Shown here: piece by piece, positions 32,443 through 45,913 of the stretch | Layout of the letters: the number at the start of each line of letters is the position of its first letter | Numbering within the stretch: the stretch's first letter is position 1 | Source of the DNA: Theristus sp. LFF4_11 | Taxonomy: Eukaryota > Nematoda > Chromadorea > Monhysterida > Xyalidae | Assembly: GCA_030248135.1 (NCBI GenBank) | Contig: JASANC010004227.1 | Span: forward strand, 124,001-188,000 | Reading direction: 5' to 3' | DNA length: 64,000 nt | Made by a program: the position numbers and the translations under genes | The notes under the pieces: model-generated | Told to the model about the DNA's origin: nothing | Databases searched by the model: none | Seen by the model: only the letters and a program-made list of their open reading frames with translations

Positions 32443-35400
32443 ATGGTCATGGAGCGATCGGCGTCCGTGCATCCGTCGTGCAGTACGATTCCGGCGGGTG
32501 TGGTCGTTCAGGCGCACGGCGCCGACCCAGAGGACGACCCGTTCAACGCGCAACGACTCGCCGAGCACCACCAGAATCGCATCGAGGAGCGCAGGCTACT
32601 CAGAGGCTCCTGGGCGCGCAAGGCCGAGTTTCTGTTGGCGCTCATTGGGTACTCGGTCGGATATGGTTGGTGCGGGATTTTCAGCTGTGTGGCTTTTCCA
32701 TACACCGACACCATTCAACATTACCCCGCCTTTTCGCACGACTAGACGATATTTGTGTGTGATTATTGCCAGCTATGCGGATGCATCAGAACCTGTTATG
32801 TTTTCACTAATTTGAAAGACACACAAAAAATCGGCTTCTTGCATGCGTCGCAGGCAACATCTGGCTGTTTCCGTACAAATGCTACAAATACGGCGGCGGC
32901 GTGTTCCTGATTCCGTACGTGATCTCGATGCTGTTCGCCGGGGTGCCGTTGTTCTGCCTCGAGTTGGCCATCGGCCAATACACACGACTGGGTCCGATAC
33001 AGGCGTTCATGGACATTGCACCCATATTTTCCGGTTGGTCCGCTTGTGAAACAAGCACACAATGAATGGACTGCGTTTTATGGAACTGCTCGAGTGAATT
33101 TGTTTGGGTTTCGAATTCGCAGGCGTGGCTGTCGGCTGTGTCGTCATTTCCACGTTGGTCGCCATCTACTTCAACGTGATTATTTCGTGGTCTATCTACT
33201 ACTTTGTACAGTCATTGATTTCATTGTTCACCGGCCAATCGCTGCCGTGGGAGGGTAAAAGCACCATTTGCAGCAATGGTAAGTTTGAGGCAGTTTGAAC
33301 AAAATGTTGAAAAGTCAGTGATGTTTGAGTCTAACTCCAAGGCACTTGCAACATCGATGCAACGAACGGCACCAACTGGACAGCGTGCATTCGCCCAAAC
33401 AAGTACAACACATCCGAATATCATTCCGCTGCTGATCACTATTTTTAGTCAGTTTTCCACTGTGCTGTTATTCACAAATGCAAATGAGTTTTACAGAATT
33501 TGGAAACACAACATTTGACAATCACACTCAAAATAATTTTCAGCAACACATTCCTGAACAAATCAGAGAGCATGGAGCAGAACGGTGCTGCGAACCTGCC
33601 ACTGATTGGCTGTCAGGCTGTTTCTTGGTTTCTCGTCTTTTTGTGCACCTGCTACGGTGTGAAAAGCTCTGGGAAGGTTGGTTGAAAATGTTGAAATGGT
33701 TTTTGAATCGCTTTCTTGATATTGATTTGTGAAGTTGCTGGTTTCCAGAATTTAAAAAAAGTTAAATTAAAAATAATAAAAAACAGAACGGAACCGGCGA
33801 CTGGAGCGGAGGAGCTGGAGTGCGCAACACCAAGTCACAAAACAAGCAAATCACGGCTGAAATTTTTCTTATTTCAGGTTGTGTATTTCACTGTGGTGTT
33901 TCCGTATGTGCTGATTACGATTCTACTGATCTTTGTTGCAATACTGCCCGGCGCTGGCGACGGCGTTGTTTACTATCTGAAACCGGACCCGGCTAAACTG
34001 CTCGATCCTGAGGTCAGCCTGTTTGGTAATCACCAAAACACAATTTTTACGCCTTACAAAAACACAACTGCACGCGTGCGTCCGCGTATTATGGTGGGCA
34101 CTGTATTTCCGTGTTACTTGTCTCCATGTGTCTCTCCAACACCCCCTGTTTGTTTCGTTTGTCTATTCCCATATTTAGTGTTTTTACTCAGATTTGGTCG
34201 GCTGCCGCACAACAGGTCTTCTACACGTACGGCATTGCGTTTGGCGTGATCATCACGTACAGCGGCTACAACAAGGACTTCCATTCAAACGTGTTCAAGT
34301 TGGTGACATTTGAGACACGCGTTTTCAAATTTGTTTCGTTTCACCAGTCGATCGGTGGTTTCTTTCAGGGATGCATTCACAGTGTGCATTGTGGACAGCG
34401 TCACAAGTTTCTACATTGGATTCATGGTGTTCTCCACCCTCGGCTACATCGTCAACCGACGCAATGTCGCGTGCGGCGGAAATTTTGTACAAATAGGCGA
34501 TGTCATCACAAAAGGTTTTGAAATTTGCTCTTTTTAATTGGTTTGGATCATTTTAATTATCTTCCCATCTGCTTTGAACGCCCGTTTGCTTCAGACGTCG
34601 GTTTAGCGTTCGTTGTGTCAGCGGAGGCGTTGACGGAGATGTCGAATGCGATCGGCAACCCGGCAGGCGCTTTCTTTTCGTCCGTCTTTTTTCTGATGAT
34701 GATTTTGATTGGCATTGATAGCGAGGTTCGCGCATGCATTTTATTGAAAATAACGGTAAAAGAAAACAATAAATTTCACGTTTACCTGCGTTTCTATAGT
34801 TTCCAATGTTCGAAGCGCCTGTCGTTGCTATTATGGATGAATTCACTTTGCTACGAGATCGCAAGCCAGTCGTGTTTTTAGTGGCAAGTGTCGTTGGGTT
34901 TGTCCTTGGCCTGCCGCTTTGCATGCAGGTAAATGCTTTCTGACTAAATGTTTCTGATTTCTGATTCAGCGAAGTGCAAACATTTTGCCCTGATAGGTTA
35001 AGTAAATGACAATCTTTGAGCATTTCATTTACATTGAACAACAATGCAAACTTTGAATTAACCCTGTTTCTAGTCGGGCATCTATTGGTTCACGCTGCTG
35101 AGCGACTACGCGACGAATTGGTGCTTGACGTTCATGGCACTGTGCGAAGTGTTGGTCGTCATGTTTGTTTATGGTCAGCACTTGTTTTTGAAAGCAACCA
35201 GTTTTGCAAAACGAAACTGACGTTGTTTGACTTTGTCTCAAAGTTCAAAGCGGAAGCATTGTCAAACGAATTTATATCGGCGTCGGTTTTTCTGCAGACT
35301 TTCGCACGTTCCGTAATGATATTGAGCTAATGGTCGGTTTCAAATCCAAATGGGTCTGGCGCTACTGGTTCGCTTGCTGGCTGGTGATCTCGCCGTTGTT

Positions 35401-36094
35401 TCTTGTGGTGCGTCTCTTTGCGGCGTTTCTGATTCTGTCACTTTTGTACGTGCAGTTATGCGATAAGCAGCAAGCTGTGTTCGTTATTGCCAATAATAAA
35501 TGTCGTTTCGCTTCAGGGCATGACCATCAACAGCTTCGTGCAGCTGCACGCCACCAAAGTCGGCGATCAAACGCTGCCCCGCTGGGCCCAAGCGATCGGC
35601 TGGTTGATTTCGTTGTCGTCTGTCCTGTGCATTCCGCTGTTTGCGCTCTATCATTCCGTGCGCACGTACATGAAGAAAGAGGTGCGCGCCAGATTTCCGA
35701 CGTTTACATCGCGTGAATGTTCTCTCGTTTTGTCCTAAAGCAAGCCAACTGCCAATGGAGTGTGTGTGTGTTGCACAGCCGGATGGTTTTACAGCCACTG
35801 AACAGCCTCTGGTCGCCGGAGTTTCGACGCCTGTCGTACGCGGAGGCGGACGCTCAAACGCGCGGCGGCACACGGCCGAGCTCGCTGTACATGGGCGCCA
35901 TACCGCTGTACGTGCATCGCATTCGCTCATCGGCCGCTGACGACGGCACTGTGAATTCGAACTCGGCTGCAAACGCCGGCTGTGTGCTGCGACCGGTGAG
36001 CGCGTTGACGACCACCACCGTGCTCAGCAGGGCCACCCGGACGCCCGCCTCCAGCACGGACAATGCCGCGAACCAGGCTGCGGCGCCGCTGTAG
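32443..36094 (+). CDS. SLC6-family sodium-coupled transporter, atypical extracellular gate
   Basis: Fourteen exons: 32443-32665, 32854-33033, 33123-33278, 33342-33447, 33544-33676, 33878-34012, 34192-34298, 34369-34514, 34595-34725, 34800-34928, 35074-35173, 35298-35407, 35517-35681, 35795-36094. They give 706 residues with all phases closing. It has the twelve-helix SLC6 plan. TM1 reads GNIWLFPYKCYKYGGGVFLIPY in two parts, then the cysteine-paired loop 2 with three glycosylation sequons, TM6 FGVIITYSGYNKDF, TM8 IGIDSEF and TM10 SGIYWFTLLSDYA. Such carriers import amino acids, GABA, betaine or amines with Na+ and Cl-. TM1 lacks the amine-binding Asp, so an amino-acid-type substrate is likelier. 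Oddities: the near-invariant TM1 Arg is Leu79 and its TM10 Asp partner is Ser492. The last exon adds a 100-residue Ser/Thr/Ala-rich tail. The substrate is unknown. Confidence 0.93.
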
Positions 36095-39000
36095 GCGCAT
36101 GTCGCTCGCTTGTGCACAACGCACCGCTCAACGACTGTCTTCGTCGTTCCAGTTGATTTTGCTGTTTTTTTTCTCGTTGGCTGCAAGCTGCTTTTTGTTC
36201 CTGGTGCTCATTTGTCTACGTGTACGTTCGTTCGTTTGTTTTAGGCTTTTTCGCAAAGCATTCGAGTTCTGGTAGCTCAAAAGGGTGTAAAAATTGAGGA
36301 ATCTTCGGAACTTTCTGTGGGTGTTTTTGGTGCATTCTGACCACGATTTTTAGATAATCTTTTGCAGTTTCACAATTTCGTGTGCACGTTGTGTTGTGAT
36401 CATTTGGCAAAATTTCTGTGGCTCTTCAGGATATTTGCAATTACCACAATTACCTTGTAAGAGTTTACAAAGTTCTAGTTGCCTGCCCAAATTTCGTTTA
36501 GTCCAGATGAAAACTTTTATTTATCCAAAAACCGTTTTGCAATGAAAAACGTTATTTAAGATTTTTTCCGTGTTGTGCCTTCGTTGAATTCAAAATGAAA
36601 ATTTAACAAAATATGGCCTTTCATCAGGATACTGCATTGAATGATAGTGAGAAAATAAAAATCAGATTTGATTTAGAATCTGAAAGTTCTTCAACGCTGG
36701 GGGACAATGAAGATATGCCTAAACGAGCTACATACTTTGGGATGTGGGTGCAAGCAAAGGGCGCATGGAAAAGTGTAACTTTGAAGTTGCATGGGCATCA
36801 ACAGCTACATAATTAAGGCAAATTGAAGTTCAAGGATACGACACCTGAAAACAACAGCGTATAAGGTGAGCACTCCTCATCCTTTCCCAAAAATTAGCCG
36901 TGGCGGTGGGTTTATTTTGAATCAGAAACTTGTTGAATGCCCACGGAAGATAAAGAAAACTGCAACAAGCAACTTTGAATGAGGCGGAAAATGAATAGGG
37001 CGGAATGACTGCTGAAAGTTGAAACGGTGAACTTGAATCTCAATGTTCTGCTCTGCTAATTACGGATCTGAACACAAAACACAATTTCCGCTGAAAACAA
37101 ATTACAAAAAAACACAAAATAGAACAATGCAAAAAAATAAAGAACTAGAAATGAGTGGAACAAAACACAAAGCACTCCTGAATCCATTCTTATCCATTCT
37201 CATTTTTTATAAGACTTTCCATTCCACTTTTTTTATAACTTTGGTTTTCTCTGCTTTTCAAAAGTTCCTTGAATGTAAATCTTTTCGGAATTTTCACCAG
37301 AGTATCGCACAAAGTTTTTTGTGTCAATTGCGTGTGTCGCATTGGTCCCGCATGTCATTTCGAAATTGATTTGTCAGATTCAATTTTCCACAGCAAAATG
37401 TATCAATATGACGTACCTATAGTTCAGACACTACATACACTTTATATTCAGCTTTTGATATCTAATAAAAGTGTCTCACCCTCAGGTGGAATTAAGTTCA
37501 TAGTGCCTTTGGTTTTCTGAGCAGAAGCATTCTCAAGAGAAGGCACCACTATTCTGCAGAACTTACATGTTCTTGTTGCTAGTTTTGATAAATTTTCTTT
37601 CAAAAACTGCAACAATTTTGCATTTTGGAAGTATGTAAACCGTTAAGATTTGCAGTCCACCAGCTCAGAGCTTGCAAAACTGCAGCACGTCACCGCGGTG
37701 TGAAACGCGCGTTACGCAAAAACTCTGGTGAAACTTGCATTCTTGAATCGCGCGTCCGGGCGACATTTCAACGAGGCCACATTTGATTTGATGGATTGAC
37801 AGACAATGAAAACGAAAATGACAAAATGAGTGCAACTGTGCAAGCTACTTTCTAAGAGAATTCAAATACTTCGTCTCCTGTTGTTTTGTGGGGCCTATCA
37901 TAAAAATGTTGTAACATTCAAAATGTAATTTTTGTGATAAAGACTTTTGGGAGCTGTCTGCTTCAACGCAAATGCAACCTTTGTGTATTATAGCAAATGA
38001 AAATAACAAATTGTTGAGTCACCGTTATTGACTGCTAAACAAATTGTTGAGTTTTTGTTGACTTATTCTTTCAGTAAAAGGTCATCATATTCTGGACTGG
38101 ACATTGTTTAGAAAAGCGTTTTTGCTGTTCAGAAAGTTGAACACGGAATTTTTCTTTCTGAATTGTGTTCTTTGCATTTCATTCATCGTATTTTTTGTTT
38201 TCTGTGTGAAAACAATAATGCAGGTTGAACAACTGAAAAAGGTGATGAAACTAAAAATTGTATCAGTTGCATTTTTATTCTATTTCCTCATTGCTTTTCA
38301 ATTGTTACGCAAATAGCCCTGATATATTCGCTGAAACTTTTATAAAAACCGTTCGTCAAATGCGGAACAAAGAAAAGAACAGAATACAAGACAGTTCAAA
38401 AACAAGCCAAACGAGAAGAAGCCTCAGCAGTACCCACATCACTCCGCGACATATACCACAACACCATGCAAACCACGGAAACCATGCCACCACCACAACC
38501 AATCGCAAGAGTGCCGCGCAGTTCTTAAAACAAAAGCTTCTCTCTTTCATTTTTGCGAGTTCCAACGCAGCCACTTTCTCTTCAAAGCTGAGCATCGATT
38601 CAAGAGAGTGGAACAAAAGTCGTGTGCCGCTGTAAATAAGTGGGAGAGAGATAGAACGGCGGCCAGAACAGGAAAGACCGCGTGCAAGAAGAAGGAAACG
38701 AGAAGAAAAAGAGAAACCGAGAGCCAGCGCGGACACGATCCATGAACCGCTGCGTGGCGCTGCAGAGACGGCCGTAAAACGCAAAAACGAGAGGGGGCAG
38801 CTTCAGCGACTCGGCCGTTGCTTCTTGGTACGCACGCCTGGTCAGTGGCGTGTGCGAACGTTTGAGGCAACAGCGGCACTGTGCAAGTGCTGCGCTCTGA
38901 TGGGCTGTTTGCGTGCGCTCGTAAACTGCGCGTCTGCATCATGGCAGCACTATCAGAGAGCAAGCTGCGCCAAAGAAGATACGACAAAGCGACGACGAAG

Positions 39001-39360
39001 CAAAGAAAGAACACACAGCCAATCATGACGAAATAAGCTGTGCCAATGCTGCTCGTGGTCGCACGCGACACACGCACAAAAGAGACACTCGGGCTCAGTG
39101 GTGTGCATTTAGTAGATCGGCATGGTGCTAAATAGTTCAAACGCTATGTTCGTTTGGGCGGTTTGCGTTCTGCAACGGTCGCGCGTTTAATCGACACACG
39201 CCTCTTAGGTCCCACAAAATGGCCTTGCGTGCGTGAGGCTACACGGCGCTCTAATGCTTGCTTATATGCTCTCTGGTACATTGGGTTTTATTGGTGGCGA
39301 AGTTAAACAAGACCAAAACGGAGTGATTTTTCAGCGTTTGTGGTCTGTGCCCGTCCGGTT
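36095..39360. other. intergenic, no gene seen
   Basis: AT-rich up to about 38400. About 38640-39130 is GC-richer with purine-rich agagagatagaacgg-type sequence and open frames on both strands that show no family motif. A 67-codon frame at 36613-36816 has an ATG but no supporting evidence. Confidence 0.4.
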
Positions 39361-39364
39361 TTGC

Positions 39365-39521
39365 GTGGGGGGGGTGTTTTTTGTGTGGGGGGGGGGGTTT
39401 TTTGGGGGGGGGGGGGGGGGCCTTTTTTTTTGTTTGTGTGGTGCGGGTGTGGGGGGGCGGGGAACAAAAAAAAAAAAAAAAACGGGGAGAGGAAAAAAAA
39501 AAATTGGGGGGGGGGGGGGGT
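39365..39521. repeat. G/T/A homopolymer low-complexity tract
   Basis: Long runs of G, then T, then A, then G, similar in style to 24521-24823. Open frames here are homopolymer artefacts. Confidence 0.85.
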
Positions 39522-42500
39522 GTGCAAACTCGAGCATATAATGGACTGATGTCTCGTGTCATTGGACCATACTTGCTTACTACTTTAATGTCGCATGCCA
39601 GAGCACATTTTATCTTCAACCGACCGTTGTTGTTGTTCTTTCTGGTCTCTCTTCTCTAAAGAAAGTGTGTCATCTCATTTTTTAAAAAGACGTTTTTTTA
39701 TAAAAGTGTCCCTTTGAAAGTCCAGCGAGTAAACCTTATCACATAATACAGTGCAGATCGTTTATCATCACGCGTTTGTGTCGTTTGTGCTCGATATGTT
39801 GCACTGATGTGTCTGTATAAAAGCATATAAGCTGCGATTATGTTTATCAGCGTGAAAGTCGTGCATGATGCAGCATGTGGACGCGTTTGGTTCCATAGCG
39901 CTATCATTACGCACTGATACGCCCCTGGTTTGTAGTTTGTGCGCGTAAAGTCACGCAGCACACAAAGGCCCGTGTACTTGTAAGCGCGCCCCACGACTGC
40001 CGTGACGTCCATTTATTTGCTCGGGGTTCAAAGGACACGAACTTGTTTGCGTGCGTGTGTGTGCCTCCAACAACAAAAGTAGGCACTAAAGTGCCATTTG
40101 ATTGAACGTGCGGTTGGTGGTAGGCGCTGAACCGCTGACCGTTTTGAAACGTGTGACACGTTGCTTGAGAGAAAGCAGGGACACGTGATGAGTCACGCAA
40201 AAGCAGTACGCTCTGACAATTACACAGAGCACGCACGCGCTGTCAATTCGACCAACCAGCGCATCTAAGCGGATTCAAATCCACGGCGCCAGCAAACGCA
40301 ACGAAAATGATCTTGCGCAGCGTCCCACGAAGTTTTCACAAAGGAACTTTTTTGCGTTTCTGATGTGGTTTGCTGAGATTGAGTTCAACCCCGGAGGTAT
40401 CAGCGTGTGCTGGTATTTTGCAATTATAATTCGCTGTGATCTGCGATGTATATGGTATGCATGTTCACGTATGTATTTTGGAACTGCCATGCATATCCCG
40501 GCAAATGGAAATTTTGCCGAAAAAAGCTAGAAAATGTTGGGAAAACAATATAACGCGTGTGCTCTGACGCATCAACGCTTTGAAAACTCTTTTCAGAAGT
40601 GTGGGAAAATATTGTTACACGACAGCGCACCAGTCGGAAACAACACAACAACAACAATAACAAAAGCAACAACAACAATAATGCAAACTGGAAACCGACA
40701 GAGGATGCGAGGAGTACATATATCGGCTCTGTGAGGATGCCCCGCGACACAATGCAGCCGTGGGGCGCGTTCGTTCACGCCAGCGTGCATTATGCGCTGC
40801 TTTTATACTGCTGCCAGTCCAGCTTTGTGTGCCGTGTGTGTCTGCGCCCTTACTGCACCACACAAACTTTGCGCACTGGTTCCTCCCGCTCGCTATAATA
40901 TACACATTTTGTGTGTTTTTCCGTTGTGGATACACAGAAGCCTCATAATGTTTGTGCAAAAGAAAAGAGAGAAGAGTGATCAGCGTGGCCACTTTTCTGG
41001 TATATGTTTCTGTGTGTCTGGTGTCGTATCGTACACGTTTCGCACTGTTTTCCGCGGTTTGTAGTATACAACTTGCACTTTTCATTCCGCTCTGGGTACT
41101 CATCCGCATAGCACAGTGGCCAAATCAACTGCGCCCCTAAGTAGATGCGGTCAGATGGGTTTGAGTTTTTTGATTGGAAGTTCCCTGTGATCCTCCAATA
41201 GAATTCAGTTCATTTTTGTTTTTGTTTTGAAATAGAGGCTGAATGCAGTCACAGACTGTTGTTGTTTGTGTTGTGTTGTTCTTGAACCAGAAATGTTTGT
41301 GCTGCAAATGCACGTGTTCTTCAAGTGCGCGTGCCGTGTGTGTCAGTCTGACCAAAACTTGCATGTTCTCTCCTGTCGCGTTTTCTTTTTCGTCACCGAA
41401 AGCTGCCAGCTTGCTGCGAGCCGAACAAGAAAATGCATCTGCTGGCGCGGTCGCCGCGTTTGTTGCGTGTAAGAAAACATAAAGTACACACGGAGCAGGA
41501 AAAAAAGAAAAATTTCACAGCCGCCGAAGCGGCCGGCGCGCACATTATTTTTGCACGGAAATCATCACCCCATAACCGAACTCCTTTTTTCGCCCCGCAA
41601 ATGGCTGCCATTCGGTTTTTGCTGTCGATCTTCCGTTTTCAGCGTTTGTTTCTTGATGATGTGATAATGGCACGCATTTTTGAATGTGCGTTTTAGGGAT
41701 AGAAGAACGATAGCGATGGAGTGCGTGAACTTTTTCTGTTGTTGTTTTTGTTGTGTCGCGGTCGATCTATGACAATGTTTGCGCGTTTTGTTGTTGTTCT
41801 CCGTGCTTCTTCTATCTCTCGTTGTCTGTTGTTCCTGTTATTTTGTTTAAAACGAGATTTATTCGTCGTACGATGGTGACATAAAACTTTGGTTTTCAAA
41901 ATTTTCCCCATCAACCGCGCGCGGCGGCCACACTTTTTCCAAGCCCTCTGGTCGTCTCTGCTCTGCGCGCCCATTATTATGAACTTGTAAAAATGCATTT
42001 TGCGTGTGCGCCCCCTCCCCGAGAACACTATGGTCATCTGTCAAAGCGCTCGACGCGGGCGACATTTCAAAAGCGTCGAAATTGTAAAATGCAAAACAAC
42101 ACAGGCCAATAGGAAGAACACTTGGTGGAGAAAGTTTTTGCACTTTTGAACGGTGAAACAAAAGCGAAGGGGCAATGCTACAATGTACACAGCGTCACAA
42201 AGTTGAAAGGTGCCGCGCGCTTTTTCTCGAAGCCTCTGTGTGCTTCATTGCAGCCACGAACTTCGTCGTTAATTGCATATGTCACGGTGTTTTCAGAGCT
42301 ATAAGCTGCATGTGGCAAGGTGCAACGTGACATAATAAATTGCTGGTACATCAAAACAGCAGCGCTGTTGGAAACATTATAACATTTATTAGTCATCTGA
42401 AACAAAAGAATGCCGTCTGTGGCAGCCGTAGAAAAGAGTCGACCATAAAACATGGTCATGTCAGCCATTTTTTGTGGTGCTTCACTTCACTCTGGGTGAC

Positions 42501-43745
42501 TTTTTCTGCAATTTTCTTTTAATTTTATGAAACATACCTAAATGCATTTGCCAAAAAACGGCAATTGGAGTGAGGAAGATAGCTTTATCAGTTTTCAGCT
42601 GTCTCACATTTGGCAGAACGACTTCCGCTGTGAATAAAAGAAATTGAAGGAAGAACTCTCTGCAGTTGTAGCATAGAGTTCAAGTTTTAAATGAAGGTTC
42701 AAATATGTTTACGCAAGTTTCGAGTTGGAGTTTTAGCAACAAGAACTGAGAGAATACTGTGTCATTTTGTTAAGTCGAGCAACTGATCCCAATTTTTGCC
42801 GGTCAGACAAATCCTGTCAACGTTATGTCTGTTTTTGAGCGAATCCAGGCGTTTTTTCACGTGTCCAGACTTTGAAACGTGTCAAATATTATTGGTCAAA
42901 ACGTTGGATTTGACAAAAATAATTCAAGCTTAACATATTTCAAGTAGAATTTGTTTATGTGGCATGTATTTCACAGACCTTTTGTGTGAGGCACGTATCG
43001 TAATTTGCTGTTACAATACAAAATCGTGTCAAGAAACCCATTGCGTGTTTTTAACATGTAATGCTAATCTACTCTTTACTGACACGATTCTGATTATGTT
43101 TCAGGAGTTGTGTTTGCAAAATCAGCTTTAGCACCGACAACAGAAATCAGTGCAGGCAGTGGTTTAGCGGACTTACCCCGCTCCATCCCCAGTTTTCCAT
43201 CAGTCAGTTTTCGTTCCTCTCTCTGGACTTGTTTTTCCTCCTAAATTTCAAATAGGTAATTTCGTTCTTCGAATCAGTACCTTTTGTTCAAATATGACTT
43301 TTTTCCAAACTCTTTTATTTTTTTAAATGACGACGTGTGTTTTTTTCAAGCGTTCTTTTTACTTACTTTTGTTGTTTGTTCAGACGTCATACGACATTCG
43401 CTTCATCTTTTGTCCTTTTGTAAGAGCTGCCGTAACAGCACTAGCAAACGTTTATCACATCATCAATTGGACTGGGCCCAGTCGAACACAGTTGACTGGT
43501 TCAGCCAAGTAGAGTTATCCATCTTTTTTCGAAGGCCCCACCAGCACGAGCGTGTTTCGAATGTCACAGAGTTGCAAAAAGCTCAATGCACTTTCACTGA
43601 TTTTCACTGATAAATAAGAACTTGAGAGAAAACAGTTTGCATTTGTTTTGTTTTTCTTATTGGTTTTCATTCCAGACCACGTTGAAACTATTAAACCAAC
43701 ACACATTTGTTTGTACGTATTCGTAAAATTTTAGCTGCCTTAACA
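39522..43745. other. intergenic, no gene seen
   Basis: No splice-consistent coding chain or RNA gene was recognised. A CAA-rich microsatellite lies at about 40640-40680. Several stretches (39700-41150, 41850-42080) are GC-richer with many gtgcg/cgcac motifs, but their frames are short and unlike any family I know. Confidence 0.4.
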
Positions 43746-43832
43746 TGTACGGTATGACCGAATAAATAAGGCACTCCTTGTGTTCTCCATCAATGCGGTA
43801 TTTGTCGCAGACTAGGAGTGATCTTTTTGTAA
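43746..43832. repeat. Tc1-like end fragment, second copy
   Basis: gtacggtatgaccgaataaat ... gtcgcagactaggagtgatc, related to about 496-590 at the start of the window. No partner end is visible. Confidence 0.5.
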
Positions 43833-44038
43833 TTTTTTCATGTGTCACGATAATTTCAAATCGAGTGTGCATGGGACAAAGAATGAACAGAAGCGCACGA
43901 ACAAATTAGTCAATTTAAGAAATACGATTAATTTGAGACACAATTGGTTTTTTGAAAGTCTGATTTTCTTTCATTGAAATTTCGCGCGTTCCTTGCACCC
44001 AAAAAAGATGCCTCGTTTACTCGGGCATTCCGCATGTA

Positions 44039-45133
44039 CAGAGTGAGCCAAAAAAGGTTCCAATTCTAAAATGTTCTCACTGGCTTGTGCTGAAGTGTTT
44101 CGAGCTGAAAATTGGAACACTATTAGAAAACATTTGGAGGTTTTTTGGACCAAATTTTTGTCACGATATGTAGTCCCTGTCACTCACTACAGCAAACTAT
44201 CTGGAAAATATGAAAAATCGACAAATGTTGTAAAATGCAGAGAGTTGATTTAGCTGTAACAAAAATCAAATGATGAACGTTGGTGACAACCCGAGTGTTC
44301 ACAACACAAAAAAATATGAAAAAAGCAATATGCACAAACAGTAGCTTGAAAATTCCGAATGCCGAATTGCATTTGAACAGTCTTTGATCACCCTGATGTT
44401 TCGCTTCGAGTCTGAGCGTGCGTGAGCGGTTCTGCTCAGAACAGATGCAAATTTAACTTTCCAGAGGCAAATTGTTTTTTCCTTTTTTTAATTCACACAA
44501 TTTGCAACTCTGATATTTTCACCACAGCAGACAAGTTGTTTTCTGCAGTGAAAGACGCAATTCCATTTTCAGTCTTTGCTGCCATCATGGTTAAGTGTGG
44601 ACGGCAGAGCAGCGAGTCTGGTCTGCCAATTGGTGGGAACATGCGAATAACTTTTCAACAGTGGTTCGGAAATTTCGTACAACAATTCAATTAGACCCCG
44701 CGTGACGATACATCAGTTCGGAAGTCAGTTTATGAGCAAGATAAACCGTGAGATTATGGATAACCATTGTTTTTCGTCAAAAATTGCTATTTTTTAAAAA
44801 TTACACTGTAAAAGTGAACTGATACGTGTAAGCCAAGAAAATTTGATCACAAAAAACTTCCCAAAGTGTTCTAACAGTGTTCAAAAATTTTGAGCTATGA
44901 GGTCCCTTTGTTACAGCTAAGTCCTCCCTTTGTATTTCACAACATTTATCGATTTTTCATGTTTTTCAGATATTCTGCTGTAGTGAGTGATAGGGGCAAC
45001 ATGCCGTAACAAAAATTTGGTCAGAAAAACCTCCAAATGTTTTCTAATAGTGTTCCAATTTTCAGTTCGAAACACCTCAGCACAAGCTAGTGAGAGCATT
45101 TTAGAATTGGAACCTTTTTTTTGGCTCACCCTG
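44039..45133. mobile_element. mariner-like foldback element (1095 bp)
   Basis: Inverted arms of about 225 bases (44039-44262 and 44908-45133). The ends are cagagtgagccaaaaaa and its inverse ttttttggctcaccctg, flanked by TA at 44037-44038 and 45134-45135. Ends of this type with a TA target are typical of Tc1/mariner. The 640-base interior has one open frame (44422-44694, about 90 codons) without transposase motifs, so the element is non-autonomous. Confidence 0.82.
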
Positions 45134-45135
45134 TA

Positions 45136-45913
45136 TTTTTCTCGTCTTTTTGTTTATCTCTTATTTTCTCCTCAATACTGAATTGAAAAACTAGACCGTG
45201 TTTTCCTTCAGCAAGAGAATAAGGGGAATAATCAAAAAAATTTACTCGACTCAAATCAAGATAAGATGCAAGATGCGCTACATTTATTTTTTCTTGTGGT
45301 CCTTTTTTCATTAATTCCGCTCCTGTTTACATGTTCCAGCGATTTATTTCGACGACAAAATCAAGCCGGTGACTTCAGCAGAGACTTTGCGGCTAGTGTT
45401 AATGCGTTTCATTTAGATCCACCAGCGATTTGTGGCCGACCCGAGCGGTCAAAGGCGATTAACTGTTTTTTTGAACCGCGGTTATCATTTTATTCTGTAG
45501 CTCATTTTTACATCAGTTTTACTTTTAGTAATTTGATCCAGGTTTATGCCGTATTTATCATACCCATTAATTCAGGAAACAGTTCAGCGGTGGAAACGTC
45601 CAGACAATTCAGCGAAACACCAAGAAGGAGTGCAATGCATTCTGTTCTTTCGATTTCGAACTGATAATCAACAAATGGAGCGATTAATAAGAGATCGATA
45701 AATTCACTATTTACTGGCGCTATTCCGAAATGACGCTAATACGAACTGCGCAAACGGCGACGCTTGAAGTGACGGTATGAACTCAAAGCTGTTGACGCGT
45801 CAAACGATCGCAGTCAGTTTTAAAATAAAACCCGAACAAGCGGCCAAAATTTGACGAGCAAAAAGTGCGACGCACGGTCGATCAGAGCGAGCAGGGTGGT
45901 GAATCGGAGCGAC
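45136..45913. other. upstream region of the receptor cluster
   Basis: Mostly AT-rich and without a gene. The last 80 bases before 45914 are GC-rich, and cgatcgcagtcagtttt at about 45804 could be an initiator. This is positional inference only. Confidence 0.3.

Noticed and set aside
36613..36816. 67-codon frame starting ATGGCCTTTCATCAGG
   Set aside because: Plausible composition but no recognised motif, no neighbours and no splice signals. Not enough to call a gene.
38356..39140. Minus-strand frames of 142 and 197 codons
   Set aside because: No family motif, no splice context, and overlapping open frames on the other strand in a GC-richer stretch.
40255..40300. tRNA-like B box (gattcaaatcc)
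   Set aside because: No matching A box, anticodon arm or acceptor stem could be paired around it.
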